Assembly (NCBI GenBank): GCA_028291705.1 | Contig: JAQGNS010000097.1 | Span: 1 to 42,551 of the forward strand | Source of the DNA: Nevskia sp. | GTDB lineage: Bacteria > Pseudomonadota > Gammaproteobacteria > Nevskiales > Nevskiaceae | Length of the DNA: 42,551 nt | Direction: 5' to 3' | Shown: positions 29,103 to 39,775 of the stretch, one piece after another | Layout of the letters: each line of letters opens with the position of its first letter | Numbering within the stretch: position 1 is the first letter of the stretch | Position numbers and translations under genes: made by a program | Notes under the pieces: model-generated | Seen by the model: the letters and a program-made list of their open reading frames with translations, nothing else | Told to the model about the DNA's origin: nothing | Databases searched by the model: none

Positions 29103-29936
29103 TCAACTACCCATGCGCCGGTGGGTCAGAGCCGGGAAGCTGCTGCGCACCTGCTCCAGCCGCTGGCGCGGTAGCGGCGCGGCCACCACCCCGTCGCCCT
29201 CGGCCTGCTGCGCCAGGATTTCGCCCCAGGGATCGAGGATCAGGCTGTGGCCATGAGTGGCGCGGCCGCCGGGGTTGATGCCGTGCTGGCCGGGCGCGAT
29301 GAGAAAGCACTGGTTCTCGATGGCGCGGGCGCGCAGCAGGGACTCCCAGTGGGCCTGGCCGGTGCGGGCGGTGAAAGAAGCCGGCACGCACAGGGCTTCG
29401 GCCCCCTGCGCCGCCAGCGCCCGGTACAGCTCCGGGAAGCGCAGGTCGTAGCAGACGCTGAGGCCGAGCCGGCCGATGGGGGTCTGCACCACCACCGGCG
29501 TGATCGGACCGGGTGCGATGGTGGCGGATTCGCGGTAGCGCTCGCCGCCCGGCACTTCAACATCGAACAGGTGGATCTTGTCGTAGCGCGCGGCGCGCCG
29601 GCCCTGCGCGTCGTAGACCAGGCAGGCGGCGTAAACCTTGTCGGCATCACCGGGCACCTGCAGCGGCACCGTGCCGGCCACGATCCACAGCTTCAGCTCG
29701 CGCGCCGTGGCGGCGAGGAAGTCCTGGATCGGCCCCTTGCCGTCGGGCTCGGCGATGGCCAGCTTGTCGCGCTCCTTCACCCCCATGAAGGAGAAGTTCT
29801 CCGGCAGCACCGCCAGCGCCACGCCGGCCGCCGCGGCCTGGCGCAGCAGGCGCCCGGCGGCGGCCAGGTTGGCGTCGCGGTCGGCGACGGAGGCGAGCTG
29901 GATGGCGGCGCCGATCGGCGCATCGGAAGTAGTCAT
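29103..29936 (-). CDS. Nitrilase-superfamily amidohydrolase (Nit1/Nit2-like)
   Basis: A 277-residue carbon-nitrogen hydrolase with catalytic triad Glu46 (VLPENFSF), Lys120 (YDKIHLFD) and Cys162 (VCYDLRFPE). It is close to the Nit1 subgroup that hydrolyses deaminated glutathione, a metabolite-repair reaction. Start at 29936 because AGGAGG lies eight bases before that ATG; the ATG at 29963 would overlap the yhdP stop codon. It sits between yhdP and tldD as in many gammaproteobacteria. Confidence 0.93.
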   Translation of the reverse strand: MTTSDAPIGAAIQLASVADRDANLAAAGRLLRQAAAAGVALAVLPENFSFMGVKERDKLAIAEPDGKGPIQDFLAATARELKLWIVAGTVPLQVPGDADKVYAACLVYDAQGRRAARYDKIHLFDVEVPGGERYRESATIAPGPITPVVVQTPIGRLGLSVCYDLRFPELYRALAAQGAEALCVPASFTARTGQAHWESLLRARAIENQCFLIAPGQHGINPGGRATHGHSLILDPWGEILAQQAEGDGVVAAPLPRQRLEQVRSSFPALTHRRMGS

Positions 29937-29952
29937 GGCGGAATCCTCCTGC

Positions 29953-32900
29953 TTATCCGGCATTTTGAGAAGGGGCTGGCGGTGCAGCGCCCGGCGCGGG
30001 CTGTGCGGGGGGCGTGGGCGCAGGCGGCGCCGGGGGATTCGGCGCGTCCTTGTCGGTGGCGGGCTTGACCGTACCCACCTTGACCTGGGGGTTGTCCCAA
30101 CTGCCGGTAACGCGATAGCTGAACTGGCTCAGCGCATTGAACGGCTTGTTGAACACTTCCTGCGCCAGCAGCGCGATGCCGCCGGCGATGGGGCCGCCGA
30201 TCAGGGTGGCGCCGACGGTGACGCCGGTGGTGACGTTGGGATAGACCGTGATCTTCTGGTCGTAGTCGTGGGTGGCCAGGCCGATGCGGCCGCTCATCTG
30301 CAGCTTCATCGAGGGCGCGTCGACCTGCAGGTCGGTGGTCTGGGCCTGGCCGTCGGCCAGGTTGAAGTTGCCGCCGAGGCTATCGAAACCCAGGCCGGTG
30401 GAGACCACATCATGGAAATCCAGGGTCAGCAGCCGCCGCGGCAAGGCATACAGGTTGAGGATGCCGAGCACCCGGCCGGCGCCCGGCTTCACCGCTTTCA
30501 ACGCGCCTTTTTGCACTGCCAGGGTGACCTTGCCGCGCGCCTGCGCCAGCTCCAGGCCGTCCGGGTTCTGCGGCCAGGTCAGAGTGCCGGAGAACTTGGC
30601 GTTCTTGCCGTCCATGGTTTCGGCGTAGCCGAAAGCCTGCAAGACCTTGCCCAGGTCGTGTGCATCGAACTCGAACGACAAATCCGCATAGGAGCTGCCG
30701 TTGCGGCGCAGCCAGGTGCCGCGCGTATTGGTTTGCAGCTGGCCGCCCTCGAATTTCAGCTGGTCCAGCGCCTGGCCGCCGGCGGTGCGCGAGGTGAGCA
30801 TGCTGAAGCGGCCGAGATCGGCCTCGCCGAGCTTGAGCGAGTCGCAGGCGAGATCCAGCAGCGGCGCCTGGTTGGGATCGAAGGGCGGGCTGGGCGCGGC
30901 GGCATCGCCGCCCTTGCCCGGCTGGCTCATCTCGGCCAGCGGCTGGAGTTGCAGCCGCTGCAGCCGCGCCTGCAGATGGCCGCCGTTGGCGCGGCTGAAG
31001 GCCAGATGTCCCTGCGCGTTGGCGCCATCGACCTGCACGCTCCAGCCATCGGCCTCGGGTTTACCCAGCAGATGGGCCTGCTCCAGGGTGGCGCCGCGAT
31101 ACACCAGTTGCTGCGGCGTCAGGTCGAAGCCGCGGAACGGCAGGCTTTCAGAGGCTGCCGCCGCTCCAGCGACAGGTGGCTTCGCCGGCTTCTGCTCACC
31201 AGCGGCGTCGATCGCATCGAACAGATCGGTCCAGGCGATCGCATCCAGCACTGCGGGTGCGCCGCTGATGAAGACACCGCCGGCGTCGGCGCGCGGCATC
31301 TCGCCAGGGCCGAGCCGCACCTCGACGCTGCGCGTCAACAGCGCGTCGCCGGAAGGCTTCGCCTTGCCGAAGCGCAAGGCCACGGCGAAACGATCGCCGC
31401 CGTCGATGCGCACCCGCAAGGCATCGGCGTCATTGGGCTTGGCGCTGCCGCCCTCGCCCACGGTGACGGTCAGCGGCAGGCTGTCCTCGGCGCTCTTGGC
31501 CACCGGCGGCGGCAGCTTCACGGCAACGCCGCGCAGATCGGTGCTCAGGCTGAGCTGGCCGCTATGCGGACCGGCGAACGGCAGGCGCGCGGCGATATGC
31601 ACGGTACCGTCGAAGCGCTGCCGCAACCATTCCGGCGTGTATGCGGCGAGCAGGCCGTCGGCCTGCTGCGCCGGCGCGTCGGTCTGCACCAGCAGCACGC
31701 CGTCGGGACTCTCCGGCTCGGCGCGGATGGTGGCGTTGAGCGTGGAGCCGTAGAGCTGGCCGCTGAGGCCGTTGCTGGTGACGCCGTTGTCGTCGAAGGC
31801 CAGGCTGCCGCGCAGGCCCGTCACCGGCGGATCGATGGCGCGCACCTTCACCGTGCCGCCGTCGAAGCGCGCCGTGCCGGCAACATGCACCGGCGGATCG
31901 TCGACGTTGAGCGGGATATCCAGGTGCACGTCTACGGCAGCGGGACCGGAAGCATCGGTTTGCGTCAGCAGGCTGGCCAGCTTCTTGTTGAGCGGACTGT
32001 TGCGCAGCAGGGCGTAGTAACGCGCGGCGTCGCCGTGAGTGCTGCCGTCCACCGTCAGGCGCGCCTGACGGAAGTCCGGGATCTGCGCCTCGATGTGGTC
32101 GACCGCGTTGCCGGCGATCTGCGCCCCGCTGGAACTGATCTGCAAGCCGTGGCCGCGGAAGCGCAGCTGCGCCTGCAATTTTTCCGCCTGCGGCCAGCCC
32201 GGCGCATAGAGCAGCGTGCCGTCGGCCACCATCAGGTCGAGCAGCCAGTGGCCGGTGGTTTTTTCGACGTAAGGGTAATCAGCCAGCGGGCCATCGAGCT
32301 GCAGATGCCCCTGCGAGACGTGGCCGCGCTGCAGGGCGCGGGTCAGCCAGTCGCGGGTACCGGCGCCCCAGTCCTTGGGAATCCAGGGCTTCAGACCGAT
32401 CACGTCTTCCGCCGCGAAATCCGCGGTGAGCTGCAGGTTCGGCGAAGCATCGGCCTGCTCCGGCAGCAGCAGGCTGAACTGACCGTGACCGCTGGTGCCG
32501 AGCAGCTTCCAGTCGAACTGCGGTGCGCCGATACGCCAGCCGGGCGCGGCGGCATCGCCGCGCTTCCAGCCGAAGTCGCCGCTGAGGGACGCCACCGGCA
32601 ATGCCTGTTCGAATGCGCCGGGCAACTGCACCCCCAGCGCGGCCTTCTGCAATTGCAGGTGGCCGCCGTCCTGGTCGGCTTCGACCACGGCGTCCAGACC
32701 GGAGAAGCCGGCCTGTGTCGCGTCCGCCGCAAGGCCAGCGCCGGCCAGCCGCGCATGCACCTTGTACCTGGCCGCCGCGGCGTTGCCGGCGTTGGACTGT
32801 TCGTAGTGAACGGTGAGCTCATGCACGTCGCCGCGTACATCGCGCAGTCGCGCCGCGCTGGCCGGAAGGTCTTTCCACAGCGCGAACCAGGGTGCCAGGT

Positions 32901-33954
32901 CGTCCAGGCGCAGGCCGTCGGCACCGGCATCGAGACTGCTGCCGTCATCGCTCACCGCATAGCGGAAATGGCCTTGCGCAGTCGTCGTGCCGCGCGCGCC
33001 GTTCCACGCCAGCTTGCGCACTTCGGTGCGCCAGGCCTGCGGTTCCGGCCAAGCGGCGACATCGAGCTGCAACTGGGTCACGCGCGCCAGCGTGTCGCTG
33101 CCGCGGACCGCGGCAATCGCGGCGGCGCCGGCCTGCGCATCGATTTCGGCGATGTGGCCGGCTTCGACGCGGCCGCTCAGGCGCAGCTGCGCCTGCTGCA
33201 GCGTCAAGCGCACACCGGGTCCGAGGGTGCCGGCCAGCCAGGGCCAACCCTGGATGTCGTCGAGCTGCAGGGCGGCGCTGCCCTGCCAGCTCTGCGGCTG
33301 CGACAGATCACCCTGCAGGGTGGCGGAGGCGCTGGCCGTGGCGGCCAGTTCGGGTGGAGGCCGCAGGCGTGCCGTCAGGGTGTAGCGCGACCCCTCATGA
33401 TGCACCTCGGCATCGGTGACGCCGACGCTCAGCGGCTGCCGGCTGAACTGCGGATCGTGAACCAGCAGCAGGCTCTCGCGCAGGCGCACCCGGTCCAGGC
33501 GCTCGAGGCGCTGCAGCTCCGCATCACCGAGCTTGCCGCCGCCACCGCCGTTGAAGCCGCGCAGCGACCAGCGCCCCAGGTCATCGACATCGGCCTCCAG
33601 TTGCAGGCCGTAGACCTCGACGGTGCCCGGCATCCAGTCGGCGGTGAGCAGCCGACCCAAGCTGAAGCCGAGGCGCAGCCGCGACAGTTGCAGCAGGGGT
33701 TTGCCCTGCTCGTCGAGCAGGGCGACGTCGCGCAGATCGAGGCTGGGCTGCAGCCGCTGCCAGGTCAGCGCCATCGAGCCGATGCGGGTGGGATGCCCGG
33801 CGGCCTGCGTCACCAGGCCTTGCAGCTTGTTGCGGTAGTCCGGCACGGCGTCGACCACCAGGCGGAACACCAGGCTCAGGGTGGCGGCGAGCACCACCAG
33901 CGCCGCAACCGTGCTCAGGCCCCAGGTCCACCAGCGGCGGCGCTTACGCTCCAC
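29953..33954 (-). CDS. yhdP: YhdP family AsmA-like envelope protein
   Basis: A 1,333-residue protein, GTG start at 33954. An N-terminal membrane anchor (about 8-34) is followed by a very long beta-rich periplasmic part that belongs to the YhdP/AsmA-like (DUF3971 and AsmA_2) family; it ends with PNVTTGVTVGATLIGGP and the closing QFSYRVTGSWDNPQV, typical of YhdP. Family members are repeating-beta-groove bridges that carry phospholipid from inner to outer membrane. A Pro/Ala-rich tail of about 30 residues is added here. It sits between rng and nit, the conserved order. A 5.9 kb open frame on the other strand is a coding shadow. Confidence 0.95.
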   Translation of the reverse strand: MERKRRRWWTWGLSTVAALVVLAATLSLVFRLVVDAVPDYRNKLQGLVTQAAGHPTRIGSMALTWQRLQPSLDLRDVALLDEQGKPLLQLSRLRLGFSLGRLLTADWMPGTVEVYGLQLEADVDDLGRWSLRGFNGGGGGKLGDAELQRLERLDRVRLRESLLLVHDPQFSRQPLSVGVTDAEVHHEGSRYTLTARLRPPPELAATASASATLQGDLSQPQSWQGSAALQLDDIQGWPWLAGTLGPGVRLTLQQAQLRLSGRVEAGHIAEIDAQAGAAAIAAVRGSDTLARVTQLQLDVAAWPEPQAWRTEVRKLAWNGARGTTTAQGHFRYAVSDDGSSLDAGADGLRLDDLAPWFALWKDLPASAARLRDVRGDVHELTVHYEQSNAGNAAAARYKVHARLAGAGLAADATQAGFSGLDAVVEADQDGGHLQLQKAALGVQLPGAFEQALPVASLSGDFGWKRGDAAAPGWRIGAPQFDWKLLGTSGHGQFSLLLPEQADASPNLQLTADFAAEDVIGLKPWIPKDWGAGTRDWLTRALQRGHVSQGHLQLDGPLADYPYVEKTTGHWLLDLMVADGTLLYAPGWPQAEKLQAQLRFRGHGLQISSSGAQIAGNAVDHIEAQIPDFRQARLTVDGSTHGDAARYYALLRNSPLNKKLASLLTQTDASGPAAVDVHLDIPLNVDDPPVHVAGTARFDGGTVKVRAIDPPVTGLRGSLAFDDNGVTSNGLSGQLYGSTLNATIRAEPESPDGVLLVQTDAPAQQADGLLAAYTPEWLRQRFDGTVHIAARLPFAGPHSGQLSLSTDLRGVAVKLPPPVAKSAEDSLPLTVTVGEGGSAKPNDADALRVRIDGGDRFAVALRFGKAKPSGDALLTRSVEVRLGPGEMPRADAGGVFISGAPAVLDAIAWTDLFDAIDAAGEQKPAKPPVAGAAAASESLPFRGFDLTPQQLVYRGATLEQAHLLGKPEADGWSVQVDGANAQGHLAFSRANGGHLQARLQRLQLQPLAEMSQPGKGGDAAAPSPPFDPNQAPLLDLACDSLKLGEADLGRFSMLTSRTAGGQALDQLKFEGGQLQTNTRGTWLRRNGSSYADLSFEFDAHDLGKVLQAFGYAETMDGKNAKFSGTLTWPQNPDGLELAQARGKVTLAVQKGALKAVKPGAGRVLGILNLYALPRRLLTLDFHDVVSTGLGFDSLGGNFNLADGQAQTTDLQVDAPSMKLQMSGRIGLATHDYDQKITVYPNVTTGVTVGATLIGGPIAGGIALLAQEVFNKPFNALSQFSYRVTGSWDNPQVKVGTVKPATDKDAPNPPAPPAPTPPAQPAPGAAPPAPSQNAG

Positions 33955-34011
33955 GCGGCGCGCTCCCGGCGCGCAGCGACGCTGTCCGCAACGCCTGGGT
34001 GCCCGGCCGGA

Positions 34012-35465
34012 TCAAACCGGAACCACGTCGAACACTTCCTGCAGGTAGTGCGCCTCGGGCTGGAGTTTGATCGGCCGCTTCAGGCTGGCCTCGAGTTCGG
34101 CCACGCCGCCGGCCTGCTCTTCCTGCAGGCGCGTGACAACGCTGGGCGCGGCCAGCACCAGGAAGGATTTCGGATCGTACATGCGCGCCGCGCGCTGCAC
34201 TTCGCGGGCGATCTCGTGGCACACCGTCTCCACCGTCTTGACGCAGCCCCGGCCGCCGCAGGCGGTGCAGGGTTCGCACAGGATGTGGCCGAGACTTTCG
34301 CGGGTGCGCTTGCGCGTCATCTGCACCAGGCCCAGTTCGGAAAACGGGTAGATGCGGGTCCGCGCCGGATCGCGCGCCACGTCCTTCTCCAGGGTGCGCA
34401 GCACCTGGGCGCGGTGATCCTCGCTGCGCATGTCGATGAAGTCGAGAATGATGATGCCGCCCAGGTTGCGCAGGCGCAGCTGCCGGGCGATGGCCGAGGC
34501 AGCTTCCAGGTTGGTCTTGACGATGGTCTCTTCAAGGTTGCGATGGCCGGTAAAGGCGCCGGTATTGACGTCGATGGTGGTCATGGCTTCGGTCTGGTCG
34601 ATCACCAGATGCCCACCCGACTTGAGTTCGACCTTGCGCTCCAGCGCGCGGTTCAACTCGTCTTCGACGCCGTACAGGTCGAAGATCGGCGCCTGGCCGC
34701 AGTACGGCTCGATCTTCGCCGCCGCCTGCGGCACGAACACCTTGGCGAACTGCTGCACCCGGCGCGCTTCCTCGGCGCTGTCGATGCGCACCCGCTCCAC
34801 CGCGGTGCCGAGCAGATCGCGCAGGATGCGCATCGACAGTGGCAGGTCACCGTGCACCAGGGTTCCCGGCTGCGCCAGCCGCACCTGCTGGCTGACCGAG
34901 CCCCACAACCGGGTCAGGAACAGCAGGTCCTGCTTCAACGATTCGGCGTCGGCCCCCTCACCGGCAGTGCGGGCGATCACGCCCCACTCCGGCGCCAGTT
35001 CCGGCACCAGCGTCTCCAGGATGCCCTTGAGCCGCGTGCGCTCGGCCTCGTCCTCGATCTTGGCGGAGACGCCGACGTGCTTTTCGAACGGCATCAGCAC
35101 CAGGTAGCGCGAGGGGATCGACAGCAGCGTGGTCAGGCGCGCACCCTTGGTGCCGAGCGGATCCTTGAGGATCTGCACCAGCACTTCATCGCCCTCGTGC
35201 AGCAGGCGCTCCACCGGCGGCAGCGGCGCCGTGTGGGTTTCGGTGTTGAGCATATCGGCCACGTGCAGGAACGCCGTGCGCTCCAGGCCGATATCGACGA
35301 AAGCCGCCTGCATGCCGGGCAGCACGCGCTTCACCACGCCCTTGTAGATATTGCCGACCAGGCCATGGCGCGCGGCGCGCTGCACATAGATTTCCTGCGC
35401 CGCGCCGCCTTCCACCAGGGCCACGCGGGTTTCCTGCGTGCCGATGTTGACCAGGATCTCGGTGC

Positions 35466-35469
<4 letters not shown>
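34012..35469 (-). CDS. rng: Ribonuclease G
   Basis: A 485-residue RNase E/G family endonuclease. The S1 domain starts around residue 38 (GLVGNIYKGVVKRVLPGM), the catalytic acidic cluster is in GGIIILDFIDMRSEDHR, and the zinc-link cysteines are in CEPCTACGGRGC. The length matches E. coli RNase G rather than the longer RNase E. It processes 16S rRNA 5' ends and some mRNAs. Start at 35469 (MSTEILVNIG), with an ATGA overlap with the maf gene stop; upstream frame has no homology. Confidence 0.97.
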
Positions 35470-36053
<584 letters not shown>

Positions 36054-36137
36054 GGACCTGATTGTCCGCGATTCGCCGGTGCTCTGAAACCCGCAGCAGG
36101 ATGAGGCCGTCCCGACCCGCTCCCGGGTCGAGGCCGC

Positions 36138-36851
36138 TCAGGGCTTGGGCGCCTGCTGCGGCATGGGGGCCGCAGGCGGTGGCGGCGGCTGTGGCGTAGG
36201 CGGGGACGCCGGCGTGGCTGCGGCACCGCCGCGCATCTCCTGGTAGCGCAGGATTTCGCGCTCGAACTCGCCGGCGGTAGTGTCGCGGTCCTGTTTCACC
36301 TGGCCCAGCGCGCGGATATTGTCGGCCTGCGAGCCTTCGAACGTCTTGATCTGGCCGAGCAGTTCGGGAGTGACGTCGCGGCCGGCGCTGCGCTCGACGT
36401 CGGCGCGGTCCTGCAGGTCCTTGACCGAGGCGGCACCTTCGCGCACCGCTTTTTCGGCCAGGTCGATGCGGGTGTCCAGGGTCTGCAGGCGGCTCTCGCG
36501 CACCGCCTTCAACTCGTCGACGTTGCCGTAGGTCTGCAGCATGAAATTGTCGTTCTGCTGCTGCTGCTGGATGCGCTGGGCATCGCGCTGCTTGCGCTCG
36601 TCCTCGGCGCGCTGCTCCGGGGTCTCCTCCGCCTGGAGGGTGCGCACCAGCACGCCGCGCCGGTCGTAGATCTCGCGCTGCTTGCGGGCGTACTGGGGCG
36701 GCACATGGTCGCCGCAGGCGCGCTGGCCGTGATCGTCGGTCCAGCAGACGATGCCGTTCTTGACTGGATCGTCGGCTCTAACGGGCAGGCTGGCAGCCGT
36801 GCCCGTGAGCACGACTGCCAGACCGATCAACGCCCTTGTATGCGTCCTCAA
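36138..36851 (-). CDS. Exported DUF4124-like protein with coiled coil and Pro-rich tail
   Basis: About 237 residues from a TTG at 36851, chosen because GGGGGGAGGG lies eight to nine bases upstream and the signal peptide then starts at once (MRTHTRALIGLAVVLTG, cleavage near SLPVRA). A TTG at 36872 is the alternative. After the signal comes a short DUF4124-like motif (CWTDDHGQRACGDHVPPQYA), then a long charged coiled coil (about 60-200), and a Pro/Ala tail. It is periplasmic and of unknown role. It lies 24 bp after pyrE, so it is likely cotranscribed. The exact start is uncertain. Confidence 0.75.
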   Translation of the reverse strand: MRTHTRALIGLAVVLTGTAASLPVRADDPVKNGIVCWTDDHGQRACGDHVPPQYARKQREIYDRRGVLVRTLQAEETPEQRAEDERKQRDAQRIQQQQQNDNFMLQTYGNVDELKAVRESRLQTLDTRIDLAEKAVREGAASVKDLQDRADVERSAGRDVTPELLGQIKTFEGSQADNIRALGQVKQDRDTTAGEFEREILRYQEMRGGAAATPASPPTPQPPPPPAAPMPQQAPKP

Positions 36852-36875
36852 ACGACGCGACCCTCCCCCCAAAAA

Positions 36876-37529
36876 TCATGCTGACGCAGGGACGCCGTAG
36901 CGCGCCTGGTAGGCCTGGATGGCAGCGATCGTGGCCTGATCGCCATCGCTGCCCTGCAGGTACAGGAGCAAGTCCTGTACCGTGACCAGGGATATCACAG
37001 AAATCTTAATATTTTCAACAAGTTCTGCGACTGCGCCACGGCCGTTCGGGCCAACTTCCTGACGATCCAGGGCAGTAATTGCCGCAATCGGCAATGCGCC
37101 GGCCCGGACCAGCAGGCCGTGCGATTCGCGCAGGGCGGTGCCGGCGGTGAGCACGTCGTCGACGATCAGGACGCGCTTGCCGCTCACCTCCGCCCCGACC
37201 AGCACCCCGCCCTCGCCATGGTCCTTGGCTTCCTTGCGGTTGTAGGCGAAGGGCAGGTCACGGCCGCGCTCGGCCAGGGCACAGGCCACCGCCGCCGCCA
37301 GGGGGATGCCCTTGTAGGCCGGCCCGAACAGCAGGTCGAACTCAAGCCCGGAAGCCAGGATGGCATCGGCATAGGCATGCGCCAGTTCGCGCAGGGCGCC
37401 GCCGCTGGCGATGCGGCCGAGGTTGAAGAAGTAGGGGCTGACGCGCCCGGACTTGAGGGTAAAGGAGCCGAAGCGCAGCACTTCGTGCTTGAGGGCGAGC
37501 TTGAAGAAGGTGGTCTTGTAGTTTTGCAT
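36876..37529 (-). CDS. pyrE: Orotate phosphoribosyltransferase
   Basis: A 217-residue enzyme that joins orotate and PRPP to make OMP in pyrimidine synthesis. Key motifs: FTLKSGRVSPYFFNLG near the N-terminus, GPAYKGIPLA, YNRKEAKDHGEGG, and the PRPP loop VLIVDDVLTAGTAL. ATG at 37529, without a clear ribosome site. It diverges from the exonuclease III gene across 73 bp, the usual pyrE/xth arrangement in this group, and is the first gene of the leftward series. Confidence 0.97.
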   Translation of the reverse strand: MQNYKTTFFKLALKHEVLRFGSFTLKSGRVSPYFFNLGRIASGGALRELAHAYADAILASGLEFDLLFGPAYKGIPLAAAVACALAERGRDLPFAYNRKEAKDHGEGGVLVGAEVSGKRVLIVDDVLTAGTALRESHGLLVRAGALPIAAITALDRQEVGPNGRGAVAELVENIKISVISLVTVQDLLLYLQGSDGDQATIAAIQAYQARYGVPASA

Positions 37530-37602
37530 GGGGATCGACGTCGAACGGTAGGTTATTGTGCAAGACTAATCGGCATCCGACAGCTTTTTTCCAGGGGTCA
37601 GC

Positions 37603-38379
37603 GTGCGCATCATCTCACTCAATGCCAACGGCATCCGCTCCGCCGCCAAAAAGGGCCTGTTCGACTGGCTGCCGGAGCAGAAAGCCGATTACCTCTGCCT
37701 GCAGGAGATCAAGGCTCAGCTCAGCGACCTGGAAGGCGACGCCACCTTTTCGCCGAAGGGCTGGCACGCGCATTTCAACCATGCGCAGAAGAAGGGCTAT
37801 GCCGGCGTCGGCGTGTTCTCGCGCAAGCAGCCGGACGATGTGCTGGACAAGCTGGGCGAGAAGGAATTCGACGACGAGGGGCGCTACCTGGAATTACGCC
37901 ACGGCAATCTCTCGGTGATCTCGCTGTACCTGCCCTCCGGCTCGTCCGGCCCGGAACGGCAGGCCTCCAAGGACCGCTTCCTGGAATTCTTCCTGCCCAA
38001 GTTGCGCGAATGGAAAGCCAACGGCCGCGAATACGTGATCTGCGGCGACTGGAATATCGCGCACAAGAACATCGACCTGAAGAACTGGCGCGGCAACCAG
38101 AAGAATTCCGGCTTCCTGCCGCACGAGCGCGCCTGGCTCGACACCCTGTTCAACGAGATCGGTTGGGTCGACGGCTACCGCGCCCTGTATCCCGAGCTGG
38201 AAGGCGAGGCCTATACCTGGTGGAGCAACCGCGGCAACGCCTACGCCAACAACGTGGGGTGGCGCATCGACTATCACATCGTCACGCCGGGACTGAAGAG
38301 CAAGATCAAGGCGGCGGCGGTGTACAAGGAGCAGAAGTTTTCCGACCATGCGCCGCTGACGCTGGACTACAAGCTTTGA
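37603..38379 (+). CDS. xth: Exodeoxyribonuclease III
   Basis: A 258-residue AP endonuclease/3'-exonuclease of the ExoIII family. Catalytic residues lie in LCLQEIKAQ (Glu), GDWNIAH (Asp, Asn) and SDHAPL (Asp, His). It cuts DNA at abasic sites in base-excision repair. GTG start with AGGGG five bases upstream. The ampG-like gene starts 43 bp after it in the same direction. Confidence 0.96.
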   Translation: MRIISLNANGIRSAAKKGLFDWLPEQKADYLCLQEIKAQLSDLEGDATFSPKGWHAHFNHAQKKGYAGVGVFSRKQPDDVLDKLGEKEFDDEGRYLELRHGNLSVISLYLPSGSSGPERQASKDRFLEFFLPKLREWKANGREYVICGDWNIAHKNIDLKNWRGNQKNSGFLPHERAWLDTLFNEIGWVDGYRALYPELEGEAYTWWSNRGNAYANNVGWRIDYHIVTPGLKSKIKAAAVYKEQKFSDHAPLTLDYKL

Positions 38380-38422
38380 CAGGCAAACCCCGGGGTGACG
38401 CCTCTTTGAAGGCAGCGTACTG

Positions 38423-39775
38423 ATGCAGCGTTTCCAGAGCTGGCGGACCTCCCTCTCCGCCTATGCCCATCCGCGCGTGCTGGCGATGCTGTTCCTCGGC
38501 TTTTCCGCCGGCCTGCCCTTCCCGCTGGTGCTGACCACCCTGTCGGCGCGGCTACGCCAGTCCGGCATCGACCGCACCACCATCGGCTACTTCAGCCTGG
38601 TGGGGCTGGCCTATTCGCTCAAGTATTTCTGGGCACCGGTCGTCGACCGCCTGCACCTGCCGCTGCTGCATCGCATCGGCCGCCGCCGCAGCTGGATGCT
38701 GCTGGCGCAATGCGGCATCGCCGCCGGTGTGGTCAGCATGGCACTGCACGACCCGGCCGGCAACGCCGTGCAGTTCGCGTGGCTGGCGGTATTCACCGCT
38801 TTCTCTTCCGCCACGCAGGACATCGCGCTGGATGCTTATCGGATCGAAGCGGTGGGCATGGAGCGGCAGGGTGCGATGGCCGCCGCCTACCAGACCGGCT
38901 ACCAGCTGGCGCTGATCTGCGCCGGCGCGGGAGCGCTGCTTGCAGCAGCCAGTTACGGCTGGCATACGGCCTACCTGGTGATGGCCGGTTGCGTCGGGGT
39001 AGGGCTGCTCACCACACTGCTGATCGCCGAACCGGAGGCGCACATCAACCGCGCCACGCTGGCGCAGGAAGCGCGGGTGGTGGCTTTCCTCGAACGCTCG
39101 GCGCACTGGCCGGACTGGCTGCGCAACCTTGTTGCATGGCTGATCGGCGCCGTGGTCTGCCCCTTCGTCGATTTCTTCTCGCGCAACGGTCTGCGCGCCG
39201 GCCTGCCGATCCTGGCCCTCATCGTCACCTTCCGCCTCAACTACACCACCATGGGTGTGGCGGCCAACACCTTCTATATCGACATGGGTTTCACCCTCGA
39301 CCAGATCGCGCTGGTGTCGAAGGTCTACGGCGTGATCATGACCCTCGCGGGCGCGCTCATCGCCGGCCTGCTGGTGAAGCGCTACGGCATCCCGCGCACG
39401 CTGCTGATCGGCTGGGTGCTGCTGACCGTCGCCAACCTGTTCTATGCCTACGTCGCCACCCTGAACAAGCCGGGGCTGAACCTGCTCGCCACCGCGGTGA
39501 GTTTCGACAACCTCGGCAACGGCATCGCCGGCACCGCCTTCATCGCCTACATGTCCTCGCTGACCAACACCGCCTACACCGCCACGCAGTACGCGCTGTT
39601 CGGCACCCTGTGGAGCCTGCCGGCGAAGAGCATCGCCAGCCAGTGGGGGCGCATCGTCGATGCCTTCGGCTATCCGCCGTTCTTCGTCTATACCGCGCTG
39701 ATCGGACTGCCCTCGCTGCTGCTGATCGTCTGGCTCATGCGGCAACCGCCCGCGCCCGCTCCAGCCCGCACATGA
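38423..39775 (+). CDS. ampG: AmpG-like muropeptide permease (MFS)
   Basis: A 450-residue polytopic protein. Family signatures: FSAGLPFPLVLTTLSARLR, GLAYSLKYFWAPVVDR, and ATQDIALDAYRIE. AmpG imports GlcNAc-anhydroMurNAc peptides from the periplasm for cell-wall recycling and for AmpC induction. Twelve or more helices can be counted. It likely shares a transcript with xth. Its last 41 bases overlap, on the opposite strand, the end of the GNAT gene. Confidence 0.93.
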   Translation: MQRFQSWRTSLSAYAHPRVLAMLFLGFSAGLPFPLVLTTLSARLRQSGIDRTTIGYFSLVGLAYSLKYFWAPVVDRLHLPLLHRIGRRRSWMLLAQCGIAAGVVSMALHDPAGNAVQFAWLAVFTAFSSATQDIALDAYRIEAVGMERQGAMAAAYQTGYQLALICAGAGALLAAASYGWHTAYLVMAGCVGVGLLTTLLIAEPEAHINRATLAQEARVVAFLERSAHWPDWLRNLVAWLIGAVVCPFVDFFSRNGLRAGLPILALIVTFRLNYTTMGVAANTFYIDMGFTLDQIALVSKVYGVIMTLAGALIAGLLVKRYGIPRTLLIGWVLLTVANLFYAYVATLNKPGLNLLATAVSFDNLGNGIAGTAFIAYMSSLTNTAYTATQYALFGTLWSLPAKSIASQWGRIVDAFGYPPFFVYTALIGLPSLLLIVWLMRQPPAPAPART

